Source: Sphingomonadales bacterium
GTDB taxonomy: Bacteria > Pseudomonadota > Alphaproteobacteria > Sphingomonadales > Sphingomonadaceae
Assembly (NCBI GenBank): GCA_009995225.1
Contig: JAACPW010000015.1
Location: forward strand, 1 to 64,000
DNA: 64,000 nt
Direction of reading: 5' to 3'
In this document: positions 8,456 through 17,578 of the stretch, one piece after another
Position numbering within the stretch: the stretch's first letter is position 1
Layout of the letters: every line of letters starts with the position of its first letter
Notes under the pieces: generated by a model
The model's database searches: none
The model's input: only the letters and a program-made list of their open reading frames with translations
What the model was told of the DNA's origin: nothing
Program-made: the position numbers and the translations under genes

Positions 8456-9571
8456 ATGACCAAACCCAACGATCTCCTCCCCGAAGGCCTCGAAGACCGG
8501 CTGCCGTCCGAAGCGGCGCGGATTACGGCTGCGATGCGCGCCTGCCTCGATGTGCTGGACGCGCACGGCTATGACCGCGTGCGCCCACCGCTGCTCGAAT
8601 TCGAAGCCTCGCTGGCGGGCCGCATGGCCGGAGCCATCGCAGGCGAAGCGCGGGCGATGTTCCGCTTCGTCGATCCGGCAAGCCTTCGGACGCTGGCGTT
8701 GCGCCAGGACATGACGCCGCAGGTTGGGCGGATTGCTGCCACCAGCCTCAAAACCGCACCGCGCCCGCTGCGGCTTGGCTATTGCGGCGATACGGTGGTG
8801 ATCAAGGCCAGCCAGCTCGACCCGGCGCGTGAACGCCTGCAACTGGGCGCGGAACTGATCGGCGCGGACAGCGTGGCAGCCGCGAGTGAGGTGGTGATGC
8901 TGGCGGTCGAGGCGCTGACCGCAGCGGGCCTTACCGGCATATCGGTCGATTTCACGCTCCCCGATCTGGTCGATACGCTCGCTGAAAAAGCCTTTCCGCT
9001 GGATTTGGAACAGATCGAAGCGGTGCGCCGCGAACTCGATACCAAGGATGCCGGCGGATTGAAGGCTGCCGGCGGCGCGGCCTACCTGCCGCTGCTTTAC
9101 GCCACCGGGCCGTTCGAAACGGCGCTGGCGGCGCTGCGCGATGTGGACGCGGGCGGGGCCCTGAAATCGCGGCTGGACGGATTGGCGCAGATCGCCGCCC
9201 ACATCGGGGATGCCGCGCGCTTCACGCTCGACCCGACCGAGCGGCACGGGTTCGAATACCAGTCATGGTTCGGCTTCACCCTGTATGCCGAAGGCCTGCG
9301 CCACGCGGCAGGGCGGGGCGGCACCTACCGCATTGCCGGAAGTGACGAACCGGCGACCGGCTTTACACTCTACCTTGATCGGCTTGCCGATGCCGCACCT
9401 CAGCCTGAAGCGGCGCGGATGGTGTATCTCCCCCGAGGTCACGACCGTGCCGCAGCGGCGCGGCTGCGCGCCCAAGGCTGGCGCACCGTTGCGCAACTGG
9501 CCGAGGGCGAGGACGCCAGTGCGCTGGGCTGCGGCCATGTGCTCAAAGGCGGTGACGTTCAGGCGCTTTAG
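8456..9571 (+). CDS. hisZ: ATP phosphoribosyltransferase regulatory subunit
   Basis: HisZ is a catalytically inactive histidyl-tRNA synthetase paralogue that, with the short HisG, forms the first enzyme of histidine biosynthesis. The 371 residues show the class II synthetase-like core: LLPEGLEDRLPSEA at the start, RPPLLEFE, MFRFVDPASLRTLALRQDMTPQVGRI, and RLGYCGDTVV. The anticodon-binding domain is missing, as expected for HisZ. hisG is not adjacent in this window. The start has only a weak GTGAGC ribosome site eight bases upstream. Confidence 0.92.
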   Translation: MTKPNDLLPEGLEDRLPSEAARITAAMRACLDVLDAHGYDRVRPPLLEFEASLAGRMAGAIAGEARAMFRFVDPASLRTLALRQDMTPQVGRIAATSLKTAPRPLRLGYCGDTVVIKASQLDPARERLQLGAELIGADSVAAASEVVMLAVEALTAAGLTGISVDFTLPDLVDTLAEKAFPLDLEQIEAVRRELDTKDAGGLKAAGGAAYLPLLYATGPFETALAALRDVDAGGALKSRLDGLAQIAAHIGDAARFTLDPTERHGFEYQSWFGFTLYAEGLRHAAGRGGTYRIAGSDEPATGFTLYLDRLADAAPQPEAARMVYLPRGHDRAAAARLRAQGWRTVAQLAEGEDASALGCGHVLKGGDVQAL

Positions 9572-9592
9572 CCCCGGCGCCGGGAACGGCCA

Positions 9593-10645
9593 TCACCGCA
9601 AAACCTTCCTGAGCCACGCATCCATCACCGGCGTTGCGGGATAATCGGGTTCACCCAGCTTGCGATTGATCTCGGCATGGCCGCGCAGGCCTTCGCCCGG
9701 AAAGCTGCCGATCTCGACCGCCGTGCCCGCGCGTCTCAATGCTTCTGACAGCGCGGCGTTCTGCGCCACCCCATCGGGTCGCAGGACATGAAGCAGCAGG
9801 AACGCAGGCGCGTTGGGCGCGGCAGCGTGGCGTGTTGGCGAAAGCGCCTTCTGCCGCGCCGGATCGGTGCCGAAGGCTTGTTCGTAAGTGCCGGACATGA
9901 AGCGACCGGCCTGCGCCATCTGGAAAGGCACATCATAGGCCGCGCCGTCATTGGGCATCACCCCGTCGATGTCGGCAAAGCTGATGCCAACGGCTTTCAG
10001 ATAACGCTCGTCCGTCCCCACCAGCGCCACCAGATGCGCGCCCGCAGAGTGGCCGGTGAGCACCACGCGGCTGCGGTCGATCCCCAGTTCGTCGGCACGC
10101 TTCAGGAGATGCGCCAGCGCCGCAGCGACATCGGCTGCCTGCTGCTCCACCGCCGCCGCCGGGACAAGGCGGTAATCGATCGAGGCAAAGGCATAGCCCT
10201 GCGCCAGCATATGCCCCGGCATCGCGCGGCCCACCGCATTGCTTTTTGACCCGCGCTTCCACCCGCCGCCGTGGACGAACAGCACCAGCGGTGCGGGCGT
10301 GGCAGCGGCGGGCACCCACAGGTCGAGGGCCTGCAAGGGGTCGCTGCCATAAGACAATGTCTGCGGCGCGATTGCTTGGGCCGCCGCGCCGCCGCGCTCG
10401 CGCCGGTCGCTGTTGCGCGCGTCGATCCGTTGGCGCAGGCTGGCCCGGCACTCATCGGACAGTTCGGAAATCTTGTCGCGCAGGCAGGTTCGCATCTGGC
10501 TGCGGTCGGTCCCGCACAGTTTGACGATTGCGGCACGGCATTGCGGCGCCACCCGCTCGCCGCTGCGGCCTTGCTGGGCGAGGATCGGGCCGGCCAGCAC
10601 AGCGATGGCTCCGGCAGCGATCAGGGCTTTGGTGGCAGTGTTCAT
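9593..10645 (-). CDS. Exported alpha/beta hydrolase with N-terminal Cys-rich repeat
   Basis: A 350-residue secreted carboxylesterase-type hydrolase. Residues 1-23 form a signal peptide ending near ILAQQG. Residues about 33-68 carry four spaced cysteines ([24 protein letters not shown]), the pattern of the Cys-rich FGFR/GLG1 repeat. The hydrolase then shows the oxyanion motif HGGGW, the nucleophile elbow GHSAGAH, and a late RGHAEIN that supplies the histidine. This places it near the hormone-sensitive-lipase-like esterases. The start at 10645 follows AGGGAG; an ATG ten codons upstream lacks a site. It is divergent from purA. The substrate is unknown. Confidence 0.8.
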   Translation of the reverse strand: MNTATKALIAAGAIAVLAGPILAQQGRSGERVAPQCRAAIVKLCGTDRSQMRTCLRDKISELSDECRASLRQRIDARNSDRRERGGAAAQAIAPQTLSYGSDPLQALDLWVPAAATPAPLVLFVHGGGWKRGSKSNAVGRAMPGHMLAQGYAFASIDYRLVPAAAVEQQAADVAAALAHLLKRADELGIDRSRVVLTGHSAGAHLVALVGTDERYLKAVGISFADIDGVMPNDGAAYDVPFQMAQAGRFMSGTYEQAFGTDPARQKALSPTRHAAAPNAPAFLLLHVLRPDGVAQNAALSEALRRAGTAVEIGSFPGEGLRGHAEINRKLGEPDYPATPVMDAWLRKVLR

Positions 10646-10787
10646 CAGCAGGCTCCCTATCGGCAAATATGCCACGTCAACGCCGCGCGGGCCAAAACCC
10701 TTCGCTCCCGGTGTTCGCGCGCCCTTGCTCTCGCATCACCAACCGCCTAGGCCCCGCGCGATTTTCCAAGCCCGGATAAGGATTGAA

Positions 10788-12077
10788 ATGGCCAACGTCA
10801 CGGTGATCGGCGCCCAGTGGGGCGATGAAGGCAAAGGCAAGATCGTCGACTGGCTCGCCAGCCGCGCCGATGTGGTGGTGCGCTTTCAGGGCGGGCACAA
10901 TGCCGGCCACACGCTGGTGATCGACGGCAAGACCTACAAGCTCAGCCTGCTGCCTTCGGGCATTGTATCGGGCACCTTGTCCGTGATCGGCAACGGCGTG
11001 GTGCTGGATCCCTGGGCCTTGCGGGACGAGGTCAAGAAGGTCGAAGCGCAGGGCGTATCGATCACGGATGATAACCTTGCCGTGGCGGACAACTGCCCGC
11101 TGATCCTGCCGCTGCACCGCGATCTGGACGGCCTGCGCGAAACCGCGGCGGGCAAGGGCAAGATCGGCACCACCGGGCGCGGCATCGGCCCGGCGTATGA
11201 AGACAAGGTCGGCCGCCGCGCGATCCGCGTGTGTGATCTGGCGCATCTCGATACGCTTGATCCCCAGCTAGACCGCCTCTGCGCGCACCACGACGCGTTG
11301 CGCGCGGGCTTCGGCCAACCGCCGGTGGACCGCGCTGCGCTGCTTGAAGAACTGCGCGAAATCGCGCCTTTTGTGCTGCGTTTTGCCCAGCCGGTGTGGA
11401 AGCGGCTCAAGAAGGTGCGCCGCGCGGGCGCCAAGATCCTGTTCGAAGGCGCGCAGGGCGTGCTGCTCGATGTCGATCACGGCACCTATCCCTTCGTCAC
11501 CTCGTCCAACACCGTCAGCGGCACCGCAGCCAGCGGCTCGGGCCTCGGCCCCAATTCGACCGGCTATGTGCTGGGCATCGTCAAGGCCTACACCACCCGC
11601 GTCGGCTCCGGTCCGTTCCCGACCGAACTCGAAGACGAAATCGGGCAAGGGCTCGGCGAGCGCGGCCATGAATTCGGCACCGTCACCGGCCGCAAGCGCC
11701 GCGTCGGCTGGTTCGATGCCGTGCTGGTGCGCCAGTCCTGCGCGATCAGCGGTGTGACGGGTATCGCGCTCACCAAGATCGACGTGCTCGACGGGATGGA
11801 CAAGGTGAAGATCTGCACCGGCTATCGTCTGCACGGCAAGGTCTATGATTACCTGCCAAGTCACGCCGCCGATCAGGCGGCCTGCGAACCGATCTACGAG
11901 GAAATGCCCGGCTGGCACGAAAGCACTGCCGGCGCGCGCTCCTATGCCGATCTGCCGGCCAACGCCATCAAGTATATCCAGCGGATCCAGGAATTGATCG
12001 AATGCCCGGTGGCGCTGGTTTCGACCTCGCCGGAGCGCGATGACACGATCCTGATGCGCGATCCTTTCGTGGATTGA
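10788..12077 (+). CDS. purA: Adenylosuccinate synthetase
   Basis: Joins IMP and aspartate with GTP to make adenylosuccinate, the committed step to AMP. The 429-residue length is standard. [11 protein letters not shown] at residues 8-18 is the P-loop-like GTP segment with the catalytic Asp. GGHNAGHT, with the catalytic His, follows near residue 38. [14 protein letters not shown] and the C-terminal [12 protein letters not shown] and [10 protein letters not shown] motifs are intact. The start at 10788 is fixed by the conserved N-terminus; longer upstream frames overlap the hydrolase gene. The next gene starts just after its stop. Confidence 0.97.
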   Translation: MANVTVIGAQWGDEGKGKIVDWLASRADVVVRFQGGHNAGHTLVIDGKTYKLSLLPSGIVSGTLSVIGNGVVLDPWALRDEVKKVEAQGVSITDDNLAVADNCPLILPLHRDLDGLRETAAGKGKIGTTGRGIGPAYEDKVGRRAIRVCDLAHLDTLDPQLDRLCAHHDALRAGFGQPPVDRAALLEELREIAPFVLRFAQPVWKRLKKVRRAGAKILFEGAQGVLLDVDHGTYPFVTSSNTVSGTAASGSGLGPNSTGYVLGIVKAYTTRVGSGPFPTELEDEIGQGLGERGHEFGTVTGRKRRVGWFDAVLVRQSCAISGVTGIALTKIDVLDGMDKVKICTGYRLHGKVYDYLPSHAADQAACEPIYEEMPGWHESTAGARSYADLPANAIKYIQRIQELIECPVALVSTSPERDDTILMRDPFVD

Positions 12078-12110
12078 TTGCTGGGGCAGGGGAGGTCTAT
12101 CTTCACGACT

Positions 12111-12665
12111 GTGAAACGCCTCGATCTTCTGCCGCTGATCGCTCTGGCCGCCTGCGCCGCGCCGCCGCTGAAGCATGCCCAGGCGCCGTCTGCGCAACCA
12201 CCGCTGGCGCGCGAAGCGGCCCGGATTGTGCCACAGGCGCGGTTTGCCGGGGTCGATTATCTGATCGTCGACAAGTCCGAACGGCTGATGATCGCCTATG
12301 CGGGGGGGCAGCCGGTGAAGGCGTGGCGGGGCTTGCAATTCGGCGATGCACCGCAGGGCCACAAACAGTTCGAAGGGGATGAACGCACGCCCGAAGGCCG
12401 CTACGTGATCGAAGGCCGCAACCCAGGCAGCGCCTTCCACCTCAGCCTCAAGGTGTCCTACCCCAATGCCGCGGATCGCGCCTTTGCGCGCCAGTTCGGA
12501 CGATCGCCCGGCGGCGACATCTTTCTGCATGGACAGCCCAACGCCCTGCCCACGGGCCGCGTTCCGGGTGACTGGACCGATGGATGCATCGCCTTCTCAA
12601 ATGCGGAGATCGAGGAGTTGTGGCGGATCGTGCCTGATGGAACGGTTATTGAGATCCGGCCCTGA
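12111..12665 (+). CDS. L,D-transpeptidase (YkuD-like) lipoprotein
   Basis: A 184-residue envelope protein. The N-terminal KRLDLLPLIALAACAAPP has a lipobox-like LAAC, so it is probably lipidated. The catalytic region resembles YkuD/ErfK enzymes: ERTPEGRYVIEG, a conserved histidine in FLHGQPN, and the cysteine in DGCIAFSNAEIEEL, which corresponds to the family's SxGCxR(M/A)xNxD motif in a diverged form. Such enzymes make 3-3 cross-links or attach proteins to peptidoglycan. GTG at 12111 follows GGGGAGG, though 13 bases away. A TTG at 12078, directly after purA, is possible but would bury the lipobox. Confidence 0.75.
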   Translation: MKRLDLLPLIALAACAAPPLKHAQAPSAQPPLAREAARIVPQARFAGVDYLIVDKSERLMIAYAGGQPVKAWRGLQFGDAPQGHKQFEGDERTPEGRYVIEGRNPGSAFHLSLKVSYPNAADRAFARQFGRSPGGDIFLHGQPNALPTGRVPGDWTDGCIAFSNAEIEELWRIVPDGTVIEIRP

Positions 12666-12678
12666 TACGCAGATTTAC

Positions 12679-12711
12679 TTGACCTGATCTTCTTTTGTTC
12701 TATTCTCGTTC
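12679..12711 (+). promoter_or_regulatory. Predicted promoter with a LexA box
   Basis: TTGACC (12679-12684) and TATTCT (12701-12706) form a sigma70-type promoter with a 16-bp spacer. GTTC-TATTCTC-GTTC (12697-12711) is an exact match to the alphaproteobacterial LexA operator GTTC-N7-GTTC and covers the -10 element. LexA bound here would block transcription of the downstream regulator gene. Binding is inferred from sequence. Confidence 0.7.
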
Positions 12712-12733
12712 CAACATTGTTGGAGTCGAGTCG

Positions 12734-13729
12734 ATGCTGACCAATGCTTCCCCCGGTGCTGATTTTTCTTATGAGATCGCCGATGATGGCGCGGGCCTGC
12801 CTGCGCGCGTCGCGATTTTCGCCGAAGATGAAGGTTTGCGTGGACAGGTCGGCGCAGACCTTGGCGGGGCGGGGTTCCGCAGCATCGATGGCGGTTCGTT
12901 ACGTGAGCTGCTCGATGGGCCGATTGCCCTGCTGGGCGATGTGGTGGTGGTCGATTCCCCGGCAACGGGCTCACGCGGGATTGACGGGATGATGCTGGCG
13001 GGGCTGGCGCGGCTCGATATGCGGGTGGCGCGGTCCGGTGCAAAGTTGATCGTGGCGACCAATCTCGATGGGCTCGATGATGTGTTTGCGGTGTTCGATC
13101 AGTCGAACCCCCAGATCCTCGTGTCGCCCAGCCGCGCTGAACGCGTGATCGCCGTTGGGCGCGCAATGGGTGAAGCAGGCGCGGCGCGGTTGCGTGAAAT
13201 GGGTGAGGAAGACCGGGTGGCGTTGCTGCGCCTTTCGCAACAGGTGGAGGCCATCGCAAGCTCGCTTGATCGGATTGGCCAGGCACCAGCCTTGAGCACG
13301 CCGGCGCTAAGCGAATTCAAGCGTGATTATCGCGGGCCGGAATCTGCGTTTGCAGGCAATTTCGGGTCTGCGGGCACGCCGCTGCCCGATCCCCAGGTCG
13401 TGCGCCAGATCATCGCCAACCGGCAGGCTCGCAGCCGGTTCTTCGATTCGGCGCTGTTCGGCGATCCTGCGTGGGACATGCTGCTTGATCTGACCGCCGC
13501 ACAGGGTGAAGGCGCGCAGGTTTCGGTCACATCGCTGTGCATTGCTGCTGGCGTTCCGGCGACCACTGCGCTGCGCTGGCTCACTCAGATGGTGGAATCC
13601 GGCATTTTCAGGCGCGTCCCCGATCCGGCCGACCGTCGCCGCGCTTTCATCGCGCTGAGCGACAAGGCTGTTGCGGCCATGGCAGGCTATTTCGCCAGCC
13701 TGCGGACACCGGTGTTTCAGACCGCCTAG
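12734..13729 (+). CDS. MarR-type regulator with N-terminal receiver-like domain
   Basis: A 331-residue regulator. Residues about 25-140 look like a degenerate receiver domain: alternating strands and helices with ARVAIFAEDEGLR, VVVVDSP and a LIVATNLDGLDD segment, but no clear phospho-acceptor set. Residues about 215-325 form a winged helix of MarR type: VSVTSLCIAAGVPATTALRW as the helix-turn-helix, FRRVPDPADRRRAFIALS as the wing with its DxRR motif. The LexA box over its promoter predicts induction by DNA damage. Target genes are unknown. Its stop codon shares bases with the convergent siroheme synthase gene. Confidence 0.8.
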   Translation: MLTNASPGADFSYEIADDGAGLPARVAIFAEDEGLRGQVGADLGGAGFRSIDGGSLRELLDGPIALLGDVVVVDSPATGSRGIDGMMLAGLARLDMRVARSGAKLIVATNLDGLDDVFAVFDQSNPQILVSPSRAERVIAVGRAMGEAGAARLREMGEEDRVALLRLSQQVEAIASSLDRIGQAPALSTPALSEFKRDYRGPESAFAGNFGSAGTPLPDPQVVRQIIANRQARSRFFDSALFGDPAWDMLLDLTAAQGEGAQVSVTSLCIAAGVPATTALRWLTQMVESGIFRRVPDPADRRRAFIALSDKAVAAMAGYFASLRTPVFQTA

Positions 13730-14640
13730 GCCGCAGCCTCGGGCCGCCATCGTAGGATCAGGGTGAGGTCAACCGTGGGTGGCGAAGCGGCCTGATGGCC
13801 CGGTTCAGCCTTGCCTGTTCCAGATGGGGTTTTGCGCGCTTCAGGTGCCGCGTTGGCCCCGCTAGAACCCGCCTTGACCCCGTCCAGACCTGCAACTTGA
13901 TCGCGCAAGGGTTCACGCACCGCATCGGCCCGTGCGCGGGCCAGAATGGCCGGCGGAACAGGGCCATCGATCAAAAGGACATCCGCCTCGCCCAGCAACC
14001 GCGCCTGGCGCAGCGTCAGGTCTTCAGGGTCTTCGCTGGTGAGCGTGAGCGTATAGGTCGCGCCAGAAACGGGCCGCGTCGCGCCCGCAAGCCAGTCGTT
14101 AACCGCTTCATAAGAAGAGGAATTGAAGGGATCAAGCATGCCTCCTTCGCGCAAAGCGGTATCCACCGCCCGTCGTCGATCAGCGCCATCGGGGAAGGCC
14201 TGCCTCAAGGCTGGCCGCGCCGCTTCCAAGGCCTTGGCGAGCCGACCCAGTGTGGCGGGCAACACCCGTTCCAGCCGCAGCCGGACGTGCTTTGCCAACC
14301 CGGCCGAAGCGCCGCCTGTGCCGATCGCCACCAGCAGCGGGTCGCGATCCAGAATGGAGGGCGTTGTAAAGTCGCACAATTCCGGCCGGTCGACAACATT
14401 GACCAGCATCCCCGCACAGCGCGCATTGATCGCCGCGACTTCGCAAGCGCGGGCATCGTCATAGGCAATGAAGGCGATCCGCACGCCTTCATCCACCGCG
14501 CGCGCCAATTCATCGATGATCACGCCGCCGGCCCGTTCGACCAGTCGCCGCTTGGGCTCCGCTGCCGGGCCATCGCCGAGCACCAGCACGCTTTGTCCGG
14601 CAATCTGGTGAAACAAGGGCAGGCTGGCGATGGTGATCAT
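13726..14640 (-). CDS. Siroheme synthase N-domain (precorrin-2 dehydrogenase/ferrochelatase) with SUMT remnant
   Basis: A 304-residue CysG-like protein. The N-terminal NAD-binding segment VLVLGDGPAAEPKRRLVE and IGTGGASAGLAKHVR define the bifunctional precorrin-2 dehydrogenase/sirohydrochlorin ferrochelatase. From about residue 190, YTLTLTSEDPEDLTLRQARL and ADVLLIDG align with the first 55 residues of a uroporphyrinogen-III methyltransferase. The SAM motif GAGPGD is replaced and the rest of that domain is absent. The final 60 residues are a low-complexity tail. Methylation therefore needs a separate CobA-type enzyme. It is last in the argH-lysA unit. Confidence 0.85.
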   Translation of the reverse strand: MITIASLPLFHQIAGQSVLVLGDGPAAEPKRRLVERAGGVIIDELARAVDEGVRIAFIAYDDARACEVAAINARCAGMLVNVVDRPELCDFTTPSILDRDPLLVAIGTGGASAGLAKHVRLRLERVLPATLGRLAKALEAARPALRQAFPDGADRRRAVDTALREGGMLDPFNSSSYEAVNDWLAGATRPVSGATYTLTLTSEDPEDLTLRQARLLGEADVLLIDGPVPPAILARARADAVREPLRDQVAGLDGVKAGSSGANAAPEARKTPSGTGKAEPGHQAASPPTVDLTLILRWRPEAAA

Positions 14641-14658
14641 GATCGGCCCATCAACCGC

Positions 14659-15918
14659 TCAGGCGAGCCATTCCGGCACGCGTTCGGCATCCATGATCGC
14701 GCCCGCTTCAATCCGGTCGGCAACCACCGCGAACTTGTCGCCATCGACCAGCACCTCGGCCACAAACCCCCGCGAATTGTAGGACGACGCCATGGTCGCG
14801 CCATAAGCGCCCGCGGTGCGAAACACCGCCAGCGCGCCCGCTTCCAACCCGTCGCATTCGCGGCCCATGGCGAAGGTATCGCCGGTTTCACAGATGGGCC
14901 CGACGATATTCGCAGTCATCCGCGCGCCTGTCGGCGTGACCGCTTCGAAGTGATGGTAGGCACCGTACAGCGCAGGCCGCGCCAGATCGTTCATTGCGGC
15001 ATCGACGATCACGAAGGGGTCCTTGATCCCGCGCTTCACCCGCACCACCCGGGTCAGCAACACGCCGGCATTGCCTGCGATGACGCGGCCGGGCTCGAAG
15101 ATCAGCTTCACGCCCCAATCCTTCGTCACCCGCGCGACCATCGCGCCATATTCTGCCGGAGCGGGCAGTACTTCGCCCACGCGATACGGCACGCCCAGCC
15201 CACCGCCCAGATCGACATGGGTGATGGTATGGCCCGCGCCGCGCAGCGCCGTTACCAGAGCGCCAAGTTTCCCGAAGGCCGTTTCCAGAGGGGCAAGATC
15301 GGCCAACTGGCTTCCGATATGCACCGCGACGCCGCGCAGGTTCACCCCCGGCAGGCTGGCCAGCGCGCCGAAGATCTGCCCGGCTTCGCTGATCGGCACG
15401 CCGAACTTGTTATCGGCCTTGCCGGTCGAGATCTTGTCGTGCGTGCCGGCATCGACATCGGGATTGATCCGCAAGGTGCACTGCGCCGTCAGCCCGCGTT
15501 CGGCGGCAATCGCGGCCAGTTCGATGCCTTCTTCCTCGCTCTCGATATTGAATTGGCCAATGCCTGCGTCCAGCGCGGCGACCATTTCGGCGGCGGTCTT
15601 GCCGACCCCTGAAAAGACGATCATGTCCGGCGCGATCCCGGCGGCCAGAGCGCGGCGCATTTCGCCCACGGATACCACATCGGCGCCCATACCTTGCCGC
15701 CCCAGCACCTTGAGCACCGCCAGATTGGGGTTCGATTTCACCGCAAAAGCGATCAGTTTGTCCGGCACGGCGTCCAGCGCCTCGCGGAACACGCGGGCGT
15801 GGCGTTCCAGCGTGGCGCGTGAATAGACGTACACCGGCGTGCCAACCGCCTCTGCGATCTGCGGCAAAGGGAAATTCTCGGCGTGCATCACGCCGTCAAG
15901 ATAGGCAAAGTGGTCCAT
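14659..15918 (-). CDS. lysA: Diaminopimelate decarboxylase
   Basis: The last step of lysine synthesis, a PLP-dependent decarboxylation of meso-diaminopimelate. The 419 residues show the alanine-racemase-fold barrel with the PLP lysine in FAVKSNPN (near residue 61), GADVVSVGE, NIESEEE, HIGSQ, GGGLGVPY and EPGRVIAGNAG. The C-terminal domain has GPICETGD, with the catalytic cysteine contributed across the dimer. It is transcribed with the small lipoprotein gene 11 bp upstream and siroheme synthase 18 bp downstream. Confidence 0.96.
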   Translation of the reverse strand: MDHFAYLDGVMHAENFPLPQIAEAVGTPVYVYSRATLERHARVFREALDAVPDKLIAFAVKSNPNLAVLKVLGRQGMGADVVSVGEMRRALAAGIAPDMIVFSGVGKTAAEMVAALDAGIGQFNIESEEEGIELAAIAAERGLTAQCTLRINPDVDAGTHDKISTGKADNKFGVPISEAGQIFGALASLPGVNLRGVAVHIGSQLADLAPLETAFGKLGALVTALRGAGHTITHVDLGGGLGVPYRVGEVLPAPAEYGAMVARVTKDWGVKLIFEPGRVIAGNAGVLLTRVVRVKRGIKDPFVIVDAAMNDLARPALYGAYHHFEAVTPTGARMTANIVGPICETGDTFAMGRECDGLEAGALAVFRTAGAYGATMASSYNSRGFVAEVLVDGDKFAVVADRIEAGAIMDAERVPEWLA

Positions 15919-15929
15919 CGTTTTCGCTT

Positions 15930-16169
15930 CTATTCGGGCGGCAGGTCGAAGGGATCGTCTTCGCGCTCTTCCGAGCGACGTCGCAATTCCACGCTGCGTT
16001 CGGGCGCAGCCAGAGCATCGCGGCGAAGCAGGTCATCCGCTGTCGGCGTGTCCGCTGCACCGTAAGGCGTATCGGGCAGGCTTGCGCCTACAGGCGGGGT
16101 CAGGGGGGATTGCGACCCGCACGCCGAGAGCAAGGCCGCCATTCCCATTGCAGCGAGTCTTCGCATCAT
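15930..16169 (-). CDS. Small lipoprotein between argH and lysA (LptM-like candidate)
   Basis: A 79-residue lipoprotein. A short signal ends in the lipobox LLSACG, and the mature part is Pro-, Asp- and Arg-rich and probably disordered. Small lipoproteins just before lysA are common in proteobacteria. Many belong to the LptM (YifL) family, which helps mature the LPS translocon; position and size fit, but sequence support is limited to the lipobox region. The first ATG overlaps the argH stop (ATGA). The second ATG at 16166 has better spacing to GGAGG and may be the real start. Confidence 0.65.
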   Translation of the reverse strand: MMRRLAAMGMAALLSACGSQSPLTPPVGASLPDTPYGAADTPTADDLLRRDALAAPERSVELRRRSEEREDDPFDLPPE

Positions 16170-17578
16170 TCCTCCATGCCCAGCGCATGTGCGGCGCGAG
16201 CGACTTGCAAACGGACCTGTTCAGGCGCGGTTCCTCCATAAGAGGCGCGCGCTGCGACAGATGCATCGACGGAAAGTGCAGCATAAACGCTTTCGTCGAT
16301 CCGCGCATCAATCGCCTGAAGATCGGAAAGGGACAACTGATCAAGCGCAACCTTGCGCGATTCCGCCAGTTTTACCGCCGCGCCCGTAATGTGATGCGCC
16401 TCGCGGAAGGGAATGTCTGCGGCCCGCACCAGCCAATCGGCAAGGTCGGTCGCGGTGGCATAGCCCATTTCTGCAGCGGCGCGCATCCGGTCCGTGTGGA
16501 ATGTGGCACCCGCGATCATGCCCGTCATGGCCGCAATCGAAAGCGCCATCAGGCTGGCGGCTTCGAACACGGGTGGCTTATCGTCCTGCATATCTTTGGA
16601 ATAGGCTAGCGGCAGGCCTTTCATGGTGATCATCAGGCTGGTCAGCGCGCCGATAACCCGGCCAGAGTGGCCGCGCACCAGTTCGGCGGCATCGGGGTTC
16701 TTCTTTTGCGGCATGATCGACGAGCCGGTCGAAAGGCTGTCGGGCAGGCGGATGAAACCAAAGGGCTGGCTCGCCCACAGAATCAGTTCTTCGGCCAGCC
16801 GGGACAGATGCAGCGCGGTGGCCGAGCAGCACCACAGGAAATCGAGCGCGAAATCGCGGTCGGACACAGCGTCGAGGGAATTGGCCGTGGGCTTGGCGAA
16901 CCCGAGCGCGGCAGCAGTCGCCTCGCGGTCGATCGGAAAACCGGTGCCAGCCAGCGCCGCGCTGCCCAGCGGGCACTCGTTCATCCGGGTGGTGGCATCG
17001 GCGATCCGGGCGCGGTCCCGCCGGAACATCTCGTAATAGGCCATCAGGTGATGGCCCAGCGTGACCGGCTGTGCGGTTTGCAGGTGGGTGAAGCCGGGCA
17101 TGATGCTGTCCGCGTGCTCACCAGCACGGGTAACAAGAGCGCGCTGCAAGGCCGCCAACCCTTGATCCATCTGCGCGGCCGCATCGCGCACCCACAGACG
17201 AAAGTCGGTCGCCACCTGGTCATTGCGACTGCGCGCCGTGTGCAGACGCCCGGCCACTGGCCCGATCAGTTCGGCGAGCCGCGCTTCGGTGGTCATGTGA
17301 ATGTCTTCGCGGTCCCAATCTTCGGGCACGCCGTCGCGTTCATATTCGGCGGCAACCGCGTCGAGGCCGTTGGCGATTACCAGCGCATCTTCCGCCGCGA
17401 TGATCCCGGTGGTGCCCAGCATCGCCACGTGCGCCTTGGACGCGGCGATATCCTGCCGCCACAGGGCTTTGTCGAACGGGATCGAGGCGTTGATTTCGCG
17501 CATGATCGCGCTAGGGCCGTCAGCGAAGCGCCCGCCCCACATGGCGTTGGTTGCAGCCCCTGTTACGGAGCCCGTCAT
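16166..17578 (-). CDS. argH: Argininosuccinate lyase
   Basis: The final enzyme of arginine synthesis, cleaving argininosuccinate to arginine and fumarate. The 470 residues show MWGGRF near the start, [25 protein letters not shown] with the catalytic His, and the fumarase-superfamily signature [12 protein letters not shown], which supplies the catalytic serine. The start is uncertain. ATG 17578 is used here; ATG 17596 (starting MSDDRD) and ATG at MWGGRF (about 17544) are alternatives. Using 17578, its start codon overlaps the divergent tlpA-like start codon by two bases. Confidence 0.93.
   Translation of the reverse strand: MTGSVTGAATNAMWGGRFADGPSAIMREINASIPFDKALWRQDIAASKAHVAMLGTTGIIAAEDALVIANGLDAVAAEYERDGVPEDWDREDIHMTTEARLAELIGPVAGRLHTARSRNDQVATDFRLWVRDAAAQMDQGLAALQRALVTRAGEHADSIMPGFTHLQTAQPVTLGHHLMAYYEMFRRDRARIADATTRMNECPLGSAALAGTGFPIDREATAAALGFAKPTANSLDAVSDRDFALDFLWCCSATALHLSRLAEELILWASQPFGFIRLPDSLSTGSSIMPQKKNPDAAELVRGHSGRVIGALTSLMITMKGLPLAYSKDMQDDKPPVFEAASLMALSIAAMTGMIAGATFHTDRMRAAAEMGYATATDLADWLVRAADIPFREAHHITGAAVKLAESRKVALDQLSLSDLQAIDARIDESVYAALSVDASVAARASYGGTAPEQVRLQVARAAHALGMEE

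Noticed and set aside
13795-15612. 605-codon plus-strand frame opposite siroheme synthase and lysA
   Set aside because: It is antisense to two well-supported genes; long open frames on the opposite strand are expected in GC-rich DNA. No family motif was seen. Similar frames lie opposite serC, serA, purA and the DUF885 gene.
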